Origin: Maliibacterium massiliense
GTDB lineage: Bacteria; Bacillota; Clostridia; Christensenellales; Maliibacteriaceae
DNA length: 64,000 bases
Assembly: GCF_900604345.1 (NCBI RefSeq)
Contig: NZ_LR026983.1
Coordinates: forward strand, 868,001-932,000
Reading direction: 5' to 3'
In this document: one piece after another, positions 16,355-24,735 of the stretch
Position numbering within the stretch: position 1 is the stretch's first letter
Layout of the letters: the number at the start of each line of letters is the position of its first letter
Notes under the pieces: generated by a model
The model's database searches: none
Seen by the model: only the letters and a program-made list of their open reading frames with translations
What the model was told of the DNA's origin: nothing
Translations under genes and position numbers: made by a program

Positions 16355-17302
16355 TTAAAACGTCAGCTGTGCGATGACGTTCTTGAGGCTGTCCGCGCTC
16401 TTATGCAGCAGCGCCATCTCCTGCTCGGTCAGCGGCGCGACGATCTTGCCCTTGAGGCCGTCGCGGCCCACCATGCTCAGCGTGCTTAAGCACACATCCT
16501 GAAGGCCATACTCGCCGTGCAGCATGGAGGATACGGTCAGCGCCGTATCCACGCCGGTAAAGATGCACTTGCAGATGTGGCACACCGACACGGCCACCGC
16601 ATAGAACGTGGCGCCCTTGCGCTCGATGATCTTGCCGCCCGATTTGCGGATGTAGGTCTCCACCTCGCTGTAGTCCAGCGCAGGACGGATGGCGCTGCTC
16701 CCCTCCAGACACTGCTCGTACTGGTCAATGGGCACGCTGGAGATGCTGGCCAGCGACCAAGGCACAAACGAGGAATCGCCGTGCTCACCGTAGACGCTGG
16801 CGTGCACGTTCTGCTGGCTGATGGCGTAGTATTCAGCCAGGCGGGCGCGCAGGCGGGCAGTATCCAATATGGTGCCCGAGCCAATGATGTGGTGCTCAGG
16901 CAGGCCGGAGATCTTGCAGAACTCATACGTCAGGATATCCACCGGATTGCTGACGATGATGTAGATGGCATTGGGCGCGTATTTGACGATCTCGGGGATG
17001 ATGGATTTGGTGATATTGACATTGGTCTGCGCCAGGTCCAGGCGGGACTGGCCGGGTTTGCGTGCAATGCCGGAGGTGAGGATAACGATATCCGAATCCA
17101 CCGCGTCGCGGTATTCGCCGGCGTAGATGGAGATGGGCGCGCAAAACGGCGTGCCCTGGCGGATGTCCAGCGCCTCGCCCAGCGATTTCTTCTCGTTGAT
17201 GTCGATCATGACGACCTCTGAGGCGATGCCGGTGACGGCGATGGTGTAGGCAATGGTGGAACCGACGGAACCTGAACCGATAATGGTAACTTTGTTGCTC
17301 AT
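16355..17302 (-). CDS. mdh: Malate dehydrogenase on an LDH-like scaffold
   Basis: This 315-residue NAD-dependent enzyme of the LDH/MDH family has GSGSVGS for NAD, Asp34 after beta-2 (NAD preference), catalytic Asp147/Arg150 and His174 (GEHGDS), and Arg87 (LDH Arg109). GSGTILD and GEHGDS are lactate-type words, but the specificity position (LDH 102) is Arg81 in IARKPGQSR, where LDHs have Gln. Arg there selects oxaloacetate/malate; the Q102R change is known to convert an LDH to an MDH. Position between rex and fumC supports malate dehydrogenase. Lactate activity cannot be excluded from sequence. Confidence 0.85.
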   Translation of the reverse strand: MSNKVTIIGSGSVGSTIAYTIAVTGIASEVVMIDINEKKSLGEALDIRQGTPFCAPISIYAGEYRDAVDSDIVILTSGIARKPGQSRLDLAQTNVNITKSIIPEIVKYAPNAIYIIVSNPVDILTYEFCKISGLPEHHIIGSGTILDTARLRARLAEYYAISQQNVHASVYGEHGDSSFVPWSLASISSVPIDQYEQCLEGSSAIRPALDYSEVETYIRKSGGKIIERKGATFYAVAVSVCHICKCIFTGVDTALTVSSMLHGEYGLQDVCLSTLSMVGRDGLKGKIVAPLTEQEMALLHKSADSLKNVIAQLTF

Positions 17303-17316
17303 ACGATGTAATCCCC

Positions 17317-17964
17317 CTACGCTTGATTGATTTGTTGTGCGTGCTCCTTCAGATTGTTTGCCAGCACGGCCAACGAGGCCGCGATGTTCTCATTCTGCAC
17401 CAGGATATCCGGCGGCACGACCAGATGGGTTGGCGCAAAGTTCAAGATGGCTTGGATGCCGCTTTGCACCAGCGTGTCGCAGACGCTCTGGGCGCGTTCG
17501 GCAGGCACTGTGATGATGCCGATTTTGATATGCATCCGGCGGCAGAGGTTCTCCAGCTTGGAGATATCGAAGATCTGTTTTCCTACGCCGGTCTGCCCCT
17601 GCTTGGCCGCGTCGATGTCAAAGCCCGCCACGATGCGCAGGCCGTACTCGGAAAAGCCGCCGTAATCCAGCAGCGCCTTGCCCAGCTTGCCCGCGCCCAC
17701 CACCACCGCCTCGTCCACGTCGTGGTAGCCAAGAAACGCCTCCAGCTCCGCGATGAGGTCTGCGATGATGTAGCCGATGCGCGGCTTGCCCGAGGCGCTG
17801 ACAGAGGCCAGGTCCTTGCGCACCTGTACCTCGCCCATTTTGAGCGCCGCAGCAATGGCCGTTGCGGAGATATTGGCGGGCCCTTTGGCGGGCAGTGATT
17901 TCAAGTATGTTAGATAGATCGGCAGCCGCCGCAGGGTGGATTTGGAGATGCCCTTTACATTCAT
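17317..17964 (-). CDS. rex: Redox-sensing transcriptional repressor Rex
   Basis: This 215-residue protein has an N-terminal winged helix (ISKSTLRRLPIYLTYL, VQVRKDLAS) and an NAD-binding Rossmann domain (GAGKLGKALLDY near 90, then AGFDID). Rex represses fermentation genes when the NADH/NAD+ ratio is low. As first gene of the operon, 14 nt before mdh, it probably controls NADH-consuming succinate formation and itself. No TTGTTAA-N4-TTAACAA operator was seen upstream by eye. The ATG at 17964 has GGGGGG at 5 nt; 17985 has no better site. Confidence 0.95.
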   Translation of the reverse strand: MNVKGISKSTLRRLPIYLTYLKSLPAKGPANISATAIAAALKMGEVQVRKDLASVSASGKPRIGYIIADLIAELEAFLGYHDVDEAVVVGAGKLGKALLDYGGFSEYGLRIVAGFDIDAAKQGQTGVGKQIFDISKLENLCRRMHIKIGIITVPAERAQSVCDTLVQSGIQAILNFAPTHLVVPPDILVQNENIAASLAVLANNLKEHAQQINQA

Positions 17965-18014
17965 AAGCGCCCCCCTTTTCGTCATAATGGGACAATCTAC
18001 CCCAGTCTTTTACC

Positions 18015-18043
18015 ATCATACCATCGTAATGCGCGCATGGGAA
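18015..18043 (-). promoter_or_regulatory. Candidate promoter of the rex operon
   Basis: On the minus strand TTCCCA, a 17-nt spacer and TATGAT lie about 50 nt before rex. Just upstream are a perfect 12-bp palindrome CATATCGATATG (18056-18067) and a second ATCGATATGT (18073-18082), which could be a binding site or the AU-rich terminator hairpin of the LysR gene. Confidence 0.4.
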
Positions 18044-18112
18044 ATACAAAAAAGGCATATCGATATGTTTTTATCGATATGTCTTTACTTTTTTATACCG
18101 AATTGGGCGCTA

Positions 18113-19012
18113 CTACGGACGGTGCTCCTCCACCAGCGCCAAAAACGCTTTGTCCAGCGCGCGCATGCGATATCCCTTCTTATAAATAAGTACGTCCCTG
18201 TACTGCAGCGCGTCTTCCGCCAGGGGGCGGGAGACGATCCCCTGCTCCGTCAGCGCCTCCGCACACATGGGCGCATCCCAGGTGTAGGCGCCGGGCAGCT
18301 GTTTGAGCAGCGCAAGGCGCGTGGCCCGGTCATATACGCACACACCGCGCGTGCTCCCCAGCCCCTGGCGCGCGTGCCGCGCCCGCGAAAAGGGGGATGC
18401 TTCGGCATACACCACCTCGATGAAGGGAGCGAGATCCGCAAGAAACACGCGCTGCTTCTGTGCCAGCGGATGCGCCGGCGCAAAGAGCAGCTGCGGCAAA
18501 AACGTGCCGAGCGTCTGGCTCTTGAGGCCCTTTTCCTTGAGCAGCGCCTCCACCTGCGAGGCCTGGTCCTGCGCATAGCGCAGGATGCCCATATGGTCCT
18601 CGTCCTGCAGGACGTTTTCCAGCGCGCCCGCCGCGTCCGTCTCGCGGTAGCGCAGCTGCGGGCAGGCGTCCTTGTCCATCCGGGCGACAAACGCGGCAAA
18701 TGCGCGCGCAAGATAATCTGCGCGCGGCGCGGAAATGGAGAAGTGGGCGCGCGCCTCCTCCCTGCGGTAGAGCGCCTCCACCTCGTCAATCTGCGCCACG
18801 ATGCGCCTGGCGTGCGCGATGAACGTCTCGCCTGCGGCCGTGGGCAGAATCCCCTTGGAGGTCCGCTTGAAGATCACAATGCCTAGGGATTCCTCCAGGT
18901 CCTTGATCGCACGGCTCAAGTTGGGCTGGCCGATATGCAGATTCTCCGCCGCCTTGCTGATGGAGCGGGTCTTATCCACCTCCACCGCATAGCGCACATG
19001 CAGTATGTTCAA
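18113..19012 (-). CDS. LysR-family transcriptional regulator
   Basis: This 299-residue protein has a standard LysR HTH in the first 60 residues (SISKAAENLHIGQPNLSRAIKDLE) and a periplasmic-binding-like effector domain. A TTG start at 19012 follows AAGGG at 5 nt. The genes around it (rex operon, AT-rich membrane protein) give no clear target; no divergent gene is present, which is unusual for LysR. The effector is unknown. Confidence 0.9.
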   Translation of the reverse strand: MNILHVRYAVEVDKTRSISKAAENLHIGQPNLSRAIKDLEESLGIVIFKRTSKGILPTAAGETFIAHARRIVAQIDEVEALYRREEARAHFSISAPRADYLARAFAAFVARMDKDACPQLRYRETDAAGALENVLQDEDHMGILRYAQDQASQVEALLKEKGLKSQTLGTFLPQLLFAPAHPLAQKQRVFLADLAPFIEVVYAEASPFSRARHARQGLGSTRGVCVYDRATRLALLKQLPGAYTWDAPMCAEALTEQGIVSRPLAEDALQYRDVLIYKKGYRMRALDKAFLALVEEHRP

Positions 19013-19049
19013 GCAATCCCTTCTTTCAATGGATGTAGTGTAAAGAAGT

Positions 19050-20804
19050 TCATTGCATCTTATTATTTACCACGATTTCATCCTGTTTGCAATTACGCTT
19101 ACTATCCTTGTCACCCCTACTCTTCAAGTTTTGAATAAATCGAAAGTTTACAATTCTATTAAATCCATACGCAGCAATCAAGCACATAGACGGAACGACA
19201 AGCGCTTTATATCTACCCTGCACAACACTCAGCAAAAGTACCAGCGTATATCCTAATACAACCAACGCATTCATGACAACACCCTTGGGTACCTCTTTAG
19301 CGAAAGCCGCCGTAAATGCACCAACAGCAGATAACAAATATATAATCAGCATATAAGCCTGCGCACCTGCTATAAATGGTGTCGTTAGTGTAAACCGAAC
19401 TGCCTCTGTATATGGTTCTGACAAGCTATGGCTAGAAAAATCCCAATAGGAACCTTCACCAGCAAAAATGCTTTTAAACTTTGCCTTTAAAATATTTAAA
19501 AGATATGGACTATTCTCTTTTATTTGTTTTTTAGCTAGTACCTTTAATTCTTCCATAGCTTTTGGATAGTTATTGTCGTGTTTTTTAATTACCTTTATAA
19601 AAGACTGCGTTCCTGCTTGATTGCTATACTCACCTGTTTCATCCACAGAAAATGCCGCCATCAAATAGATGGGCGTTGCATTTACGGTTGGCATTTTTAG
19701 CATATTATAGATCGAGTGGTTAATCAACTCAGTTTGGGTTGCATTTAGGATTACAGACATCAGAACAACCATAAACCAACGCAAGATATTCTTTTTCACT
19801 ACAGATATGAATGTCTTCCATTGATGTATATTTGGTAATACCCGAAAAACCAACTCTCCACAAATAAACGCTATGACAAAAAAGATTGATAAAGGCTTGA
19901 AGCAATTGACAAACACAGCGGATAGTATCATTAGAGATGCGTATATATAGACGCTTCCTTTGTTTTTATGTAAAGGACAAAAGGCTTTTTCTATGCTTTT
20001 TGCTTGTTTTACACCATGTTTTGATAGGATCATATCACTAAATAGATACGTGTTGCTGAGGGCCTGTTCCATCTTCAGCCAAAAGAAGATTGTTAGCAGA
20101 ATAAAAAAAACGGATAAATGATCCGGTGTTGTTATATTCGTATACACAATGAGCGACGGATTGAAAACATATCCACATACTGCAAGTAGAGCAAACACAT
20201 GATTAAACATCTGTTTGCCGATTAGGAAGATTAGCCATCCCGTTCCGATATACAAAAGCCAATTCAAAATTTGAATATACAAAATATTGATTCCAAAAAC
20301 ATCATAAATCAAGAATATAAGCCGCATATACGGATACCATCCAGGAAATCTAGCATAGTATAATTGATATGAATCAGCATTCGACCAGCCTGGAAATTCC
20401 TGATAGCCTCCTATCCTTTTGTAATGAACATAAAAGTTATGAGGTGTGCTAAAATCAGAAACAGGTTGTGTCTGTAAAAAAACTTTAGCTAGTATGCGCA
20501 ATATGAGACCAATACATATTACAGATAATACAAAAAAAATCACCTGGTTTTTGTCTATCATTATATTAGACTTCATCAAAATATATCCCATAATAAGAAT
20601 GCATAACAAAAATATTGCAGAAAATATCATTAAAAATTTACCGAGCGGTAGCGTATAAGATTGAAAAAGAATTGTTAGGCAGGCTAATGACATTAGCACA
20701 CCATAAATGACAAGAAAGAAACGCAGAATAAAATGATTACTTTGTTCTTCATATATCTTAGAATCAATTGTACTAAAAGAGCTCTGTTTTAATTTCATAG
20801 ACAC
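19050..20804 (-). CDS. Multi-spanning GT-C/PMT-like membrane glycosyltransferase
   Basis: This 584-residue protein has about 11-13 hydrophobic segments and a large first outside loop with SDFSTPHNF (candidate catalytic Asp), the general form of GT-C (ArnT/PMT-type) polyprenyl-phosphate sugar transferases. No closer family is recognised. The gene is markedly AT-rich compared with its GC-rich neighbours and uses AT-ending codons, so recent transfer is likely. GTG at 20804 has GAAGGAG 11 nt upstream. It stands alone between LysR and tetR genes. Confidence 0.65.
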   Translation of the reverse strand: MSMKLKQSSFSTIDSKIYEEQSNHFILRFFLVIYGVLMSLACLTILFQSYTLPLGKFLMIFSAIFLLCILIMGYILMKSNIMIDKNQVIFFVLSVICIGLILRILAKVFLQTQPVSDFSTPHNFYVHYKRIGGYQEFPGWSNADSYQLYYARFPGWYPYMRLIFLIYDVFGINILYIQILNWLLYIGTGWLIFLIGKQMFNHVFALLAVCGYVFNPSLIVYTNITTPDHLSVFFILLTIFFWLKMEQALSNTYLFSDMILSKHGVKQAKSIEKAFCPLHKNKGSVYIYASLMILSAVFVNCFKPLSIFFVIAFICGELVFRVLPNIHQWKTFISVVKKNILRWFMVVLMSVILNATQTELINHSIYNMLKMPTVNATPIYLMAAFSVDETGEYSNQAGTQSFIKVIKKHDNNYPKAMEELKVLAKKQIKENSPYLLNILKAKFKSIFAGEGSYWDFSSHSLSEPYTEAVRFTLTTPFIAGAQAYMLIIYLLSAVGAFTAAFAKEVPKGVVMNALVVLGYTLVLLLSVVQGRYKALVVPSMCLIAAYGFNRIVNFRFIQNLKSRGDKDSKRNCKQDEIVVNNKMQ

Positions 20805-20920
20805 GATTATAAAATCTCCTTCAATTATCTAAAATATTATAACACTATCGAAAGAACTATGTAAAGATTACTGTGACGATAAACAATAGCATAGAGATAA
20901 GTGCACAGTACATGTATAAT

Positions 20921-21538
20921 TTAATTTTGCCGCGCAATGCCAAAAAGAACCATATCCAGCAGCTTTTTGGCCGTCTGCTCAAAATCCTCGGCGGCGCCTG
21001 CATGCGCCTGATGCTGATACGTCTCCAGCAGCGTCCAAAACAGACATTCCACGCTCTCAAAGTAGGCAAATGCCTCCTGCGCCTCCAGCGACGGGCGCAG
21101 CACCGTTTGGTTGATGATGCCCGATATGATCCTGCAGTTGGTCGCGCGCAGCGGCGCGCGCAGCCGCGCAATTTCCTCCTTCAGGTGCGCAGGGGCGTGG
21201 AAGACGGCATTCTCAAACACCTGCCGGTGCTGTGGATGCTGCGCAAAAAACGTCTGGCGCGCCAGAAAAAAGCGCTGCAGACCGCCGGATACGTCCTGCG
21301 GGTCGCACTGCACGTGCGCGCGCAGATATGCGTTGAGCTGTGTAAACGTCTCGCCCACGCACAGCAGAAACAGCGCGTCCTTACCCGGATAGTAATGATA
21401 GAGCAGGCCCTTGGATATGTGGTGCTTTGCGCAGATGCTGTTGACGCTCACCGCATCAAACGTATGCGTGCCGAATTCTGCGAGCGCCGCCTCCAGAATC
21501 ATCTGCTGGCTGCGCTGCTGCCGTTCCTGCTGCGTCAC
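20921..21538 (-). CDS. TetR-family transcriptional regulator
   Basis: This 205-residue protein has an N-terminal TetR HTH (AVSVNSICAKHHISKGLLYHYYPGKDALF) and an alpha-helical ligand domain. It is the second gene of a two-gene unit, 30 nt behind the antiporter. GTG at 21538 has GGGGGAGA 6 nt before. Two similar operator-like dyads upstream of the antiporter suggest it represses its own operon. The ligand is unknown. Confidence 0.9.
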   Translation of the reverse strand: MTQQERQQRSQQMILEAALAEFGTHTFDAVSVNSICAKHHISKGLLYHYYPGKDALFLLCVGETFTQLNAYLRAHVQCDPQDVSGGLQRFFLARQTFFAQHPQHRQVFENAVFHAPAHLKEEIARLRAPLRATNCRIISGIINQTVLRPSLEAQEAFAYFESVECLFWTLLETYQHQAHAGAAEDFEQTAKKLLDMVLFGIARQN

Positions 21539-21568
21539 GGCGCATCTCCCCCTTCTATTAGGATGCCT

Positions 21569-22795
21569 TCAGGATGCCTTGTTGAACTCTCCCGCCCAGC
21601 CAAAGCCCTTGCGGGCCACTAGCACAGCGATGACCTCATTGATCACCGCGGCCGCCGCGATGGTGCCGGAAATCAGCTGCGCGCACGCCGGCGCGGGACC
21701 GGCAAGCATCGAGACCGCAATCCCTGAAAAGACCAGCGAGACACCCGAGTGGGGCAGCAGCGTCAGTCCCAGGTAACGGCGGACGGTTTTGGGCGCATGC
21801 GTCACCGCCGCGCCGAAGTAGGCGCCGCTGTACTTGCCCACCGCGCGCGAGACGATGTACACCGCGGTATACAGGCCCGCGCCCAGAATCAAATGATAAT
21901 CCAGCGGCGCGCCCAAGTTTAATATTACCACAACCAGCGCAAAACCAATGGCTGGATTGGCGGCCATCATTAGCATCTGCCGTTTTTCATCGCTGATCAT
22001 GTTGGCAAAGGTGGTAGCATACGCCATACCGATGAGCAGAAAATTCAGCGTAGGGCTCGGCAACACCATATAATTCAATACAAAGCCCACCCCCACGGCC
22101 AGCAGCAGGGTACCCGCAAGCAGCGCGTAGAGCGCACGCCGGTTGCTGACCCTGCGCATGAGCCATCCGGCAAAAAAGCCCACCGCAATGCCGATGACAA
22201 TGGGCAGCAGGATGACCAGCACGATCATCCAGGGCGAAACCTGGCTTGTGGCGACATGGGCGGACACCACCGCAATCACGCTGAAAAACACCACCGCCCC
22301 CACCAGATCGTCCAGCGCCGCCATCGGAATCAGGGTGCGCGTCACCGGCCCGTCGGTGCGCATCTCCCGCACAATAGCCAGCGAAGGCGCGGGCGCGGTT
22401 GCCAGCGCGATGCCGCCAAAGATGAGCGCAAGATACAGCGGCACATCCGTCAGCCAGAAGATGACGCCGAACACCAAGCTGACCACCAGGAACGTGCCCA
22501 ACGACTCGGTTATGGTAGTGACGATGATCTGCTTGCCCGCCTTTTTCAGCTGCCGCCAGACCAGCTCCGTACCGATCATCAGCCCTACAATGCATTCCAG
22601 GGTGTTGATCGTCACTGCATACCACTGTGCCTCCAGCAGCGCGCCGGACATCATGCCAAAGGCGTGGGGCCCCATCACCATACCGGTGATCAGCCAGCCC
22701 AGTATGGCGGGCAGCTTGATCTTTGCCACGAGCCGCCCCATAAAAAACGCTGCCACGATTGTAAACAGCCAGAAAAGTACATCTGTCCATCCCAT
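21569..22795 (-). CDS. Cation:proton antiporter (CPA2/Na+/H+ exchanger family)
   Basis: This 408-residue integral membrane protein has about 12 TM segments. The core of the CPA exchanger family is seen, including the TAPAPSLAIVREM unwound-helix region near 135 and ALDDLVG with two Asp near 160 as ion-binding residues. It should exchange Na+ or K+ for H+. It has no C-terminal Trk-N domain, unlike KefB/C. It is co-transcribed with the TetR gene and preceded by a promoter covered by two dyads. RBS AGAGGAG fits the ATG at 22795. Confidence 0.85.
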   Translation of the reverse strand: MGWTDVLFWLFTIVAAFFMGRLVAKIKLPAILGWLITGMVMGPHAFGMMSGALLEAQWYAVTINTLECIVGLMIGTELVWRQLKKAGKQIIVTTITESLGTFLVVSLVFGVIFWLTDVPLYLALIFGGIALATAPAPSLAIVREMRTDGPVTRTLIPMAALDDLVGAVVFFSVIAVVSAHVATSQVSPWMIVLVILLPIVIGIAVGFFAGWLMRRVSNRRALYALLAGTLLLAVGVGFVLNYMVLPSPTLNFLLIGMAYATTFANMISDEKRQMLMMAANPAIGFALVVVILNLGAPLDYHLILGAGLYTAVYIVSRAVGKYSGAYFGAAVTHAPKTVRRYLGLTLLPHSGVSLVFSGIAVSMLAGPAPACAQLISGTIAAAAVINEVIAVLVARKGFGWAGEFNKAS

Positions 22796-23088
22796 TGCTT
22801 CTGTCTCCTCTTTCCCGCGCGCCGGGCCAGCTGCCCGGCGTTAAAATAGACTATTTGGTCTGTTTTAGTATAGCAAATATAGACCGTTTAGTCTATATCT
22901 ATGCAGCGCAAAAGCAATGCGTTCTGCGCGGGGCCCAAAAAAGCACGCGCCAAAGCGCGCCCGCACATATTCCACTGCCCCTGCCAGGTGGTCCTGTGCC
23001 TGTATCCTGGCGCAACCGCACATGCCGGCTCGACGGCTGCGGCGTTACGGCACATACCGCGGGCCCTTTTTTTGCGCATTGCCGCCAT
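22796..23088. other. Intergenic: antiporter promoter region, then no recognised feature
   Basis: The first 100 bp hold the antiporter promoter and operator pair. From about 22900 to the terminator at 23089 no gene, repeat or RNA is recognised; short frames lack start signals. Confidence 0.5.
22847..22895 (-). promoter_or_regulatory. Antiporter-tetR promoter with two TetR operator-like dyads
   Basis: TAGACTATTTGGTCTG (22847-22862) and TAGACCGTTTAGTCTA (22880-22895) share TAGACYRTTTRGTCTR and lie 33 bp apart, three helical turns. On the minus strand a TATACT -10 with TGC in front (22867-22872) and a -35-like TAGACT (22890-22895) sit between and within them, spacer 17. Confidence 0.65.
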
Positions 23089-23117
23089 CAAAAAAACAGC
23101 CTCCTGTCAAAAGGCTG
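23089..23117 (-). terminator. Intrinsic terminator of the degenerate-ABC/YesMN operon
   Basis: On the minus strand CAGCCT and AGGCTG form a stem with a 9-nt loop, followed by seven or eight T. Confidence 0.65.
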
Positions 23118-23277
23118 CGTTCTACACAAACGATATGCCTATACGTCCTTGAAAATAGAAACAGGCCTTCCCCCGCGCCGCGGCTGCGCACGCCATCAGC
23201 TGACGTAGATAAGGCGCAAGTGGCAAGCGCAGCCCGCCCAGCCGCGCTACAAAGCCCGCGGCATCGTGCCCGCGCGT

Positions 23278-24735
23278 CTACTGCATCCGCCCGTCCACCA
23301 GCACAAAGCTGCGGTCAGCGTGGCGGCGCGCGTCCTGCGGATTGTTTGTAAAAAGCAGCACGGTAATCTGTTGGCGCTTCATTTTTTCAATCTTGCGGTA
23401 GATATATTCCGCCGTCTGCTCGTCATTGTACGCCTTGGGGTTGATCACAATCAGCACGCGCAGCTTGATGAGCATGCTCTTGTAGAGATGCAGCGCATAG
23501 CAACCGATCTCGGAGAGCTCGCTGAGAGAATTGTGCTTCAGCTCGATCTGCGTCTCCTCGCGCAGCTCGCGCTTGAAGTCCTCATAGATGTGGTTGCCAA
23601 AGCGCTTGCGGATAAAGCCGAACCGGCTGACCTTATCCAAGATATTGATGGTCAGATTATCCTTGATGGACATATTGTAAAAAAGCCCGCTGTGCGCGCC
23701 CCGCTCAGGCAACATCAGTATGCCGCAGGCCATGGCGTCGGATATGCTGGCAATGCTGCGCTGGGCGCCGTCAATGACAAACGTTGCGTGCTGCAGCGCG
23801 CCGCTCTTTGCGCCGGAGAGGATCCGCGCCAGCAGGTTGCCGCTGCTGCCGCTCTGGTCCACAAAGGCCACTGTCTCGCCAGCCCGCACACAGAACGATA
23901 TATCCGAAAGCGTGTCATGCGCGTCTTTGGCGCACAGGCCGCGCACCTCCAGCACCACCGGCCTGCTGCCCAAGGCGGCCGGTTCCTCCGGCGGCGCGCT
24001 GTGCCACGCCGCGTGCCCCGTCATATACAGAAAGATATCGTCGTAATCGTACTGCACCCGGTTGAGGATTTTTACCGTGGCGCCGTTGCGCATCACATGG
24101 AGGTTGTCAGTGATATCCATCAGGCTGGTGATGCTGTTGAATTTGATCAGGAAACACAGCCCCTGCCGCTTCAACGCCAGAATGATGTTTTTAAGCTGCG
24201 CAATCTCCCGCTCCGAGTAATCGACCGCCGCGTTGTCCAGCACCACGATTTTATTGCCCACGGCCAATATGCGCGCCAGCTGCAGCAGATGCTGCTGCGC
24301 CACGGACAGCACGCTTGCGCTGGTCATGGGGTCGATCTGAAGCCCCGCCGCCTGTAGAAAGGGCGCCGCGCGCCTGGCGATGCGCTTAAGGCTGAAGACG
24401 CCGCCGGCCACGTACCCATCGGGCGTATGCAGAAACAGGTTCTCCGCAACCGTCAGGTTGCGCGCCACCTTCGTCTCCCCGCCAATGTAATGGATGCCCA
24501 GCTTGCGCGCGGCCTGCTCGTCGGGGATATCCACCGGCATGTCCATGTAGCGGATGCTGCCGCCGCTTTTCTGCGCGCGGCCCACCAAAATGTCCACCAT
24601 GCTGGCGTGGCCCGAATCGTACAGGCCGATCAGCCCCGTCGCCCTGCCCTGGAAAAGGGTCAGGTTGCCCATGGCAACCGGCGGCGTATCGCCGGCCTCG
24701 CAGCGGATGTGGGACATGCGGATCATCTCAAACAT
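23278..24735 (-). CDS. Degenerate double ABC-ATPase domain protein (RbsA/MglA-like, no catalytic motifs)
   Basis: This 485-residue protein has the two-cassette layout of sugar-importer ATPases. Every catalytic motif is altered: the first Walker A reads GLYDSGHAS and the second VDQSGSSGN, neither with GK[ST]; the Walker B sites read VVLDNAA and VLIVINPKA without the Asp-Glu pair; the signature reads LSVAQQHLLQLA in the first half and is unrecognisable in the second. It is therefore unlikely to hydrolyse ATP. It overlaps the histidine kinase gene by 8 nt and is divergent from a complete sugar ABC operon with a normal ATPase. A signalling or scaffold role towards the kinase is inferred. ATG 24735 follows GGGAGG. 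Confidence 0.8.
   Translation of the reverse strand: MFEMIRMSHIRCEAGDTPPVAMGNLTLFQGRATGLIGLYDSGHASMVDILVGRAQKSGGSIRYMDMPVDIPDEQAARKLGIHYIGGETKVARNLTVAENLFLHTPDGYVAGGVFSLKRIARRAAPFLQAAGLQIDPMTSASVLSVAQQHLLQLARILAVGNKIVVLDNAAVDYSEREIAQLKNIILALKRQGLCFLIKFNSITSLMDITDNLHVMRNGATVKILNRVQYDYDDIFLYMTGHAAWHSAPPEEPAALGSRPVVLEVRGLCAKDAHDTLSDISFCVRAGETVAFVDQSGSSGNLLARILSGAKSGALQHATFVIDGAQRSIASISDAMACGILMLPERGAHSGLFYNMSIKDNLTINILDKVSRFGFIRKRFGNHIYEDFKRELREETQIELKHNSLSELSEIGCYALHLYKSMLIKLRVLIVINPKAYNDEQTAEYIYRKIEKMKRQQITVLLFTNNPQDARRHADRSFVLVDGRMQ

Noticed and set aside
16355..17302. Annotation as L-lactate dehydrogenase
   Set aside because: Overall words are LDH-like, but Arg replaces Gln at the substrate-specificity position and the operon supplies a malate-fumarate context.
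17965..18112. Classical Rex operator before rex
   Set aside because: No TTGTTAA-N4-TTAACAA-like site found by eye; only the CATATCGATATG palindrome is present, which does not fit the Rex consensus.
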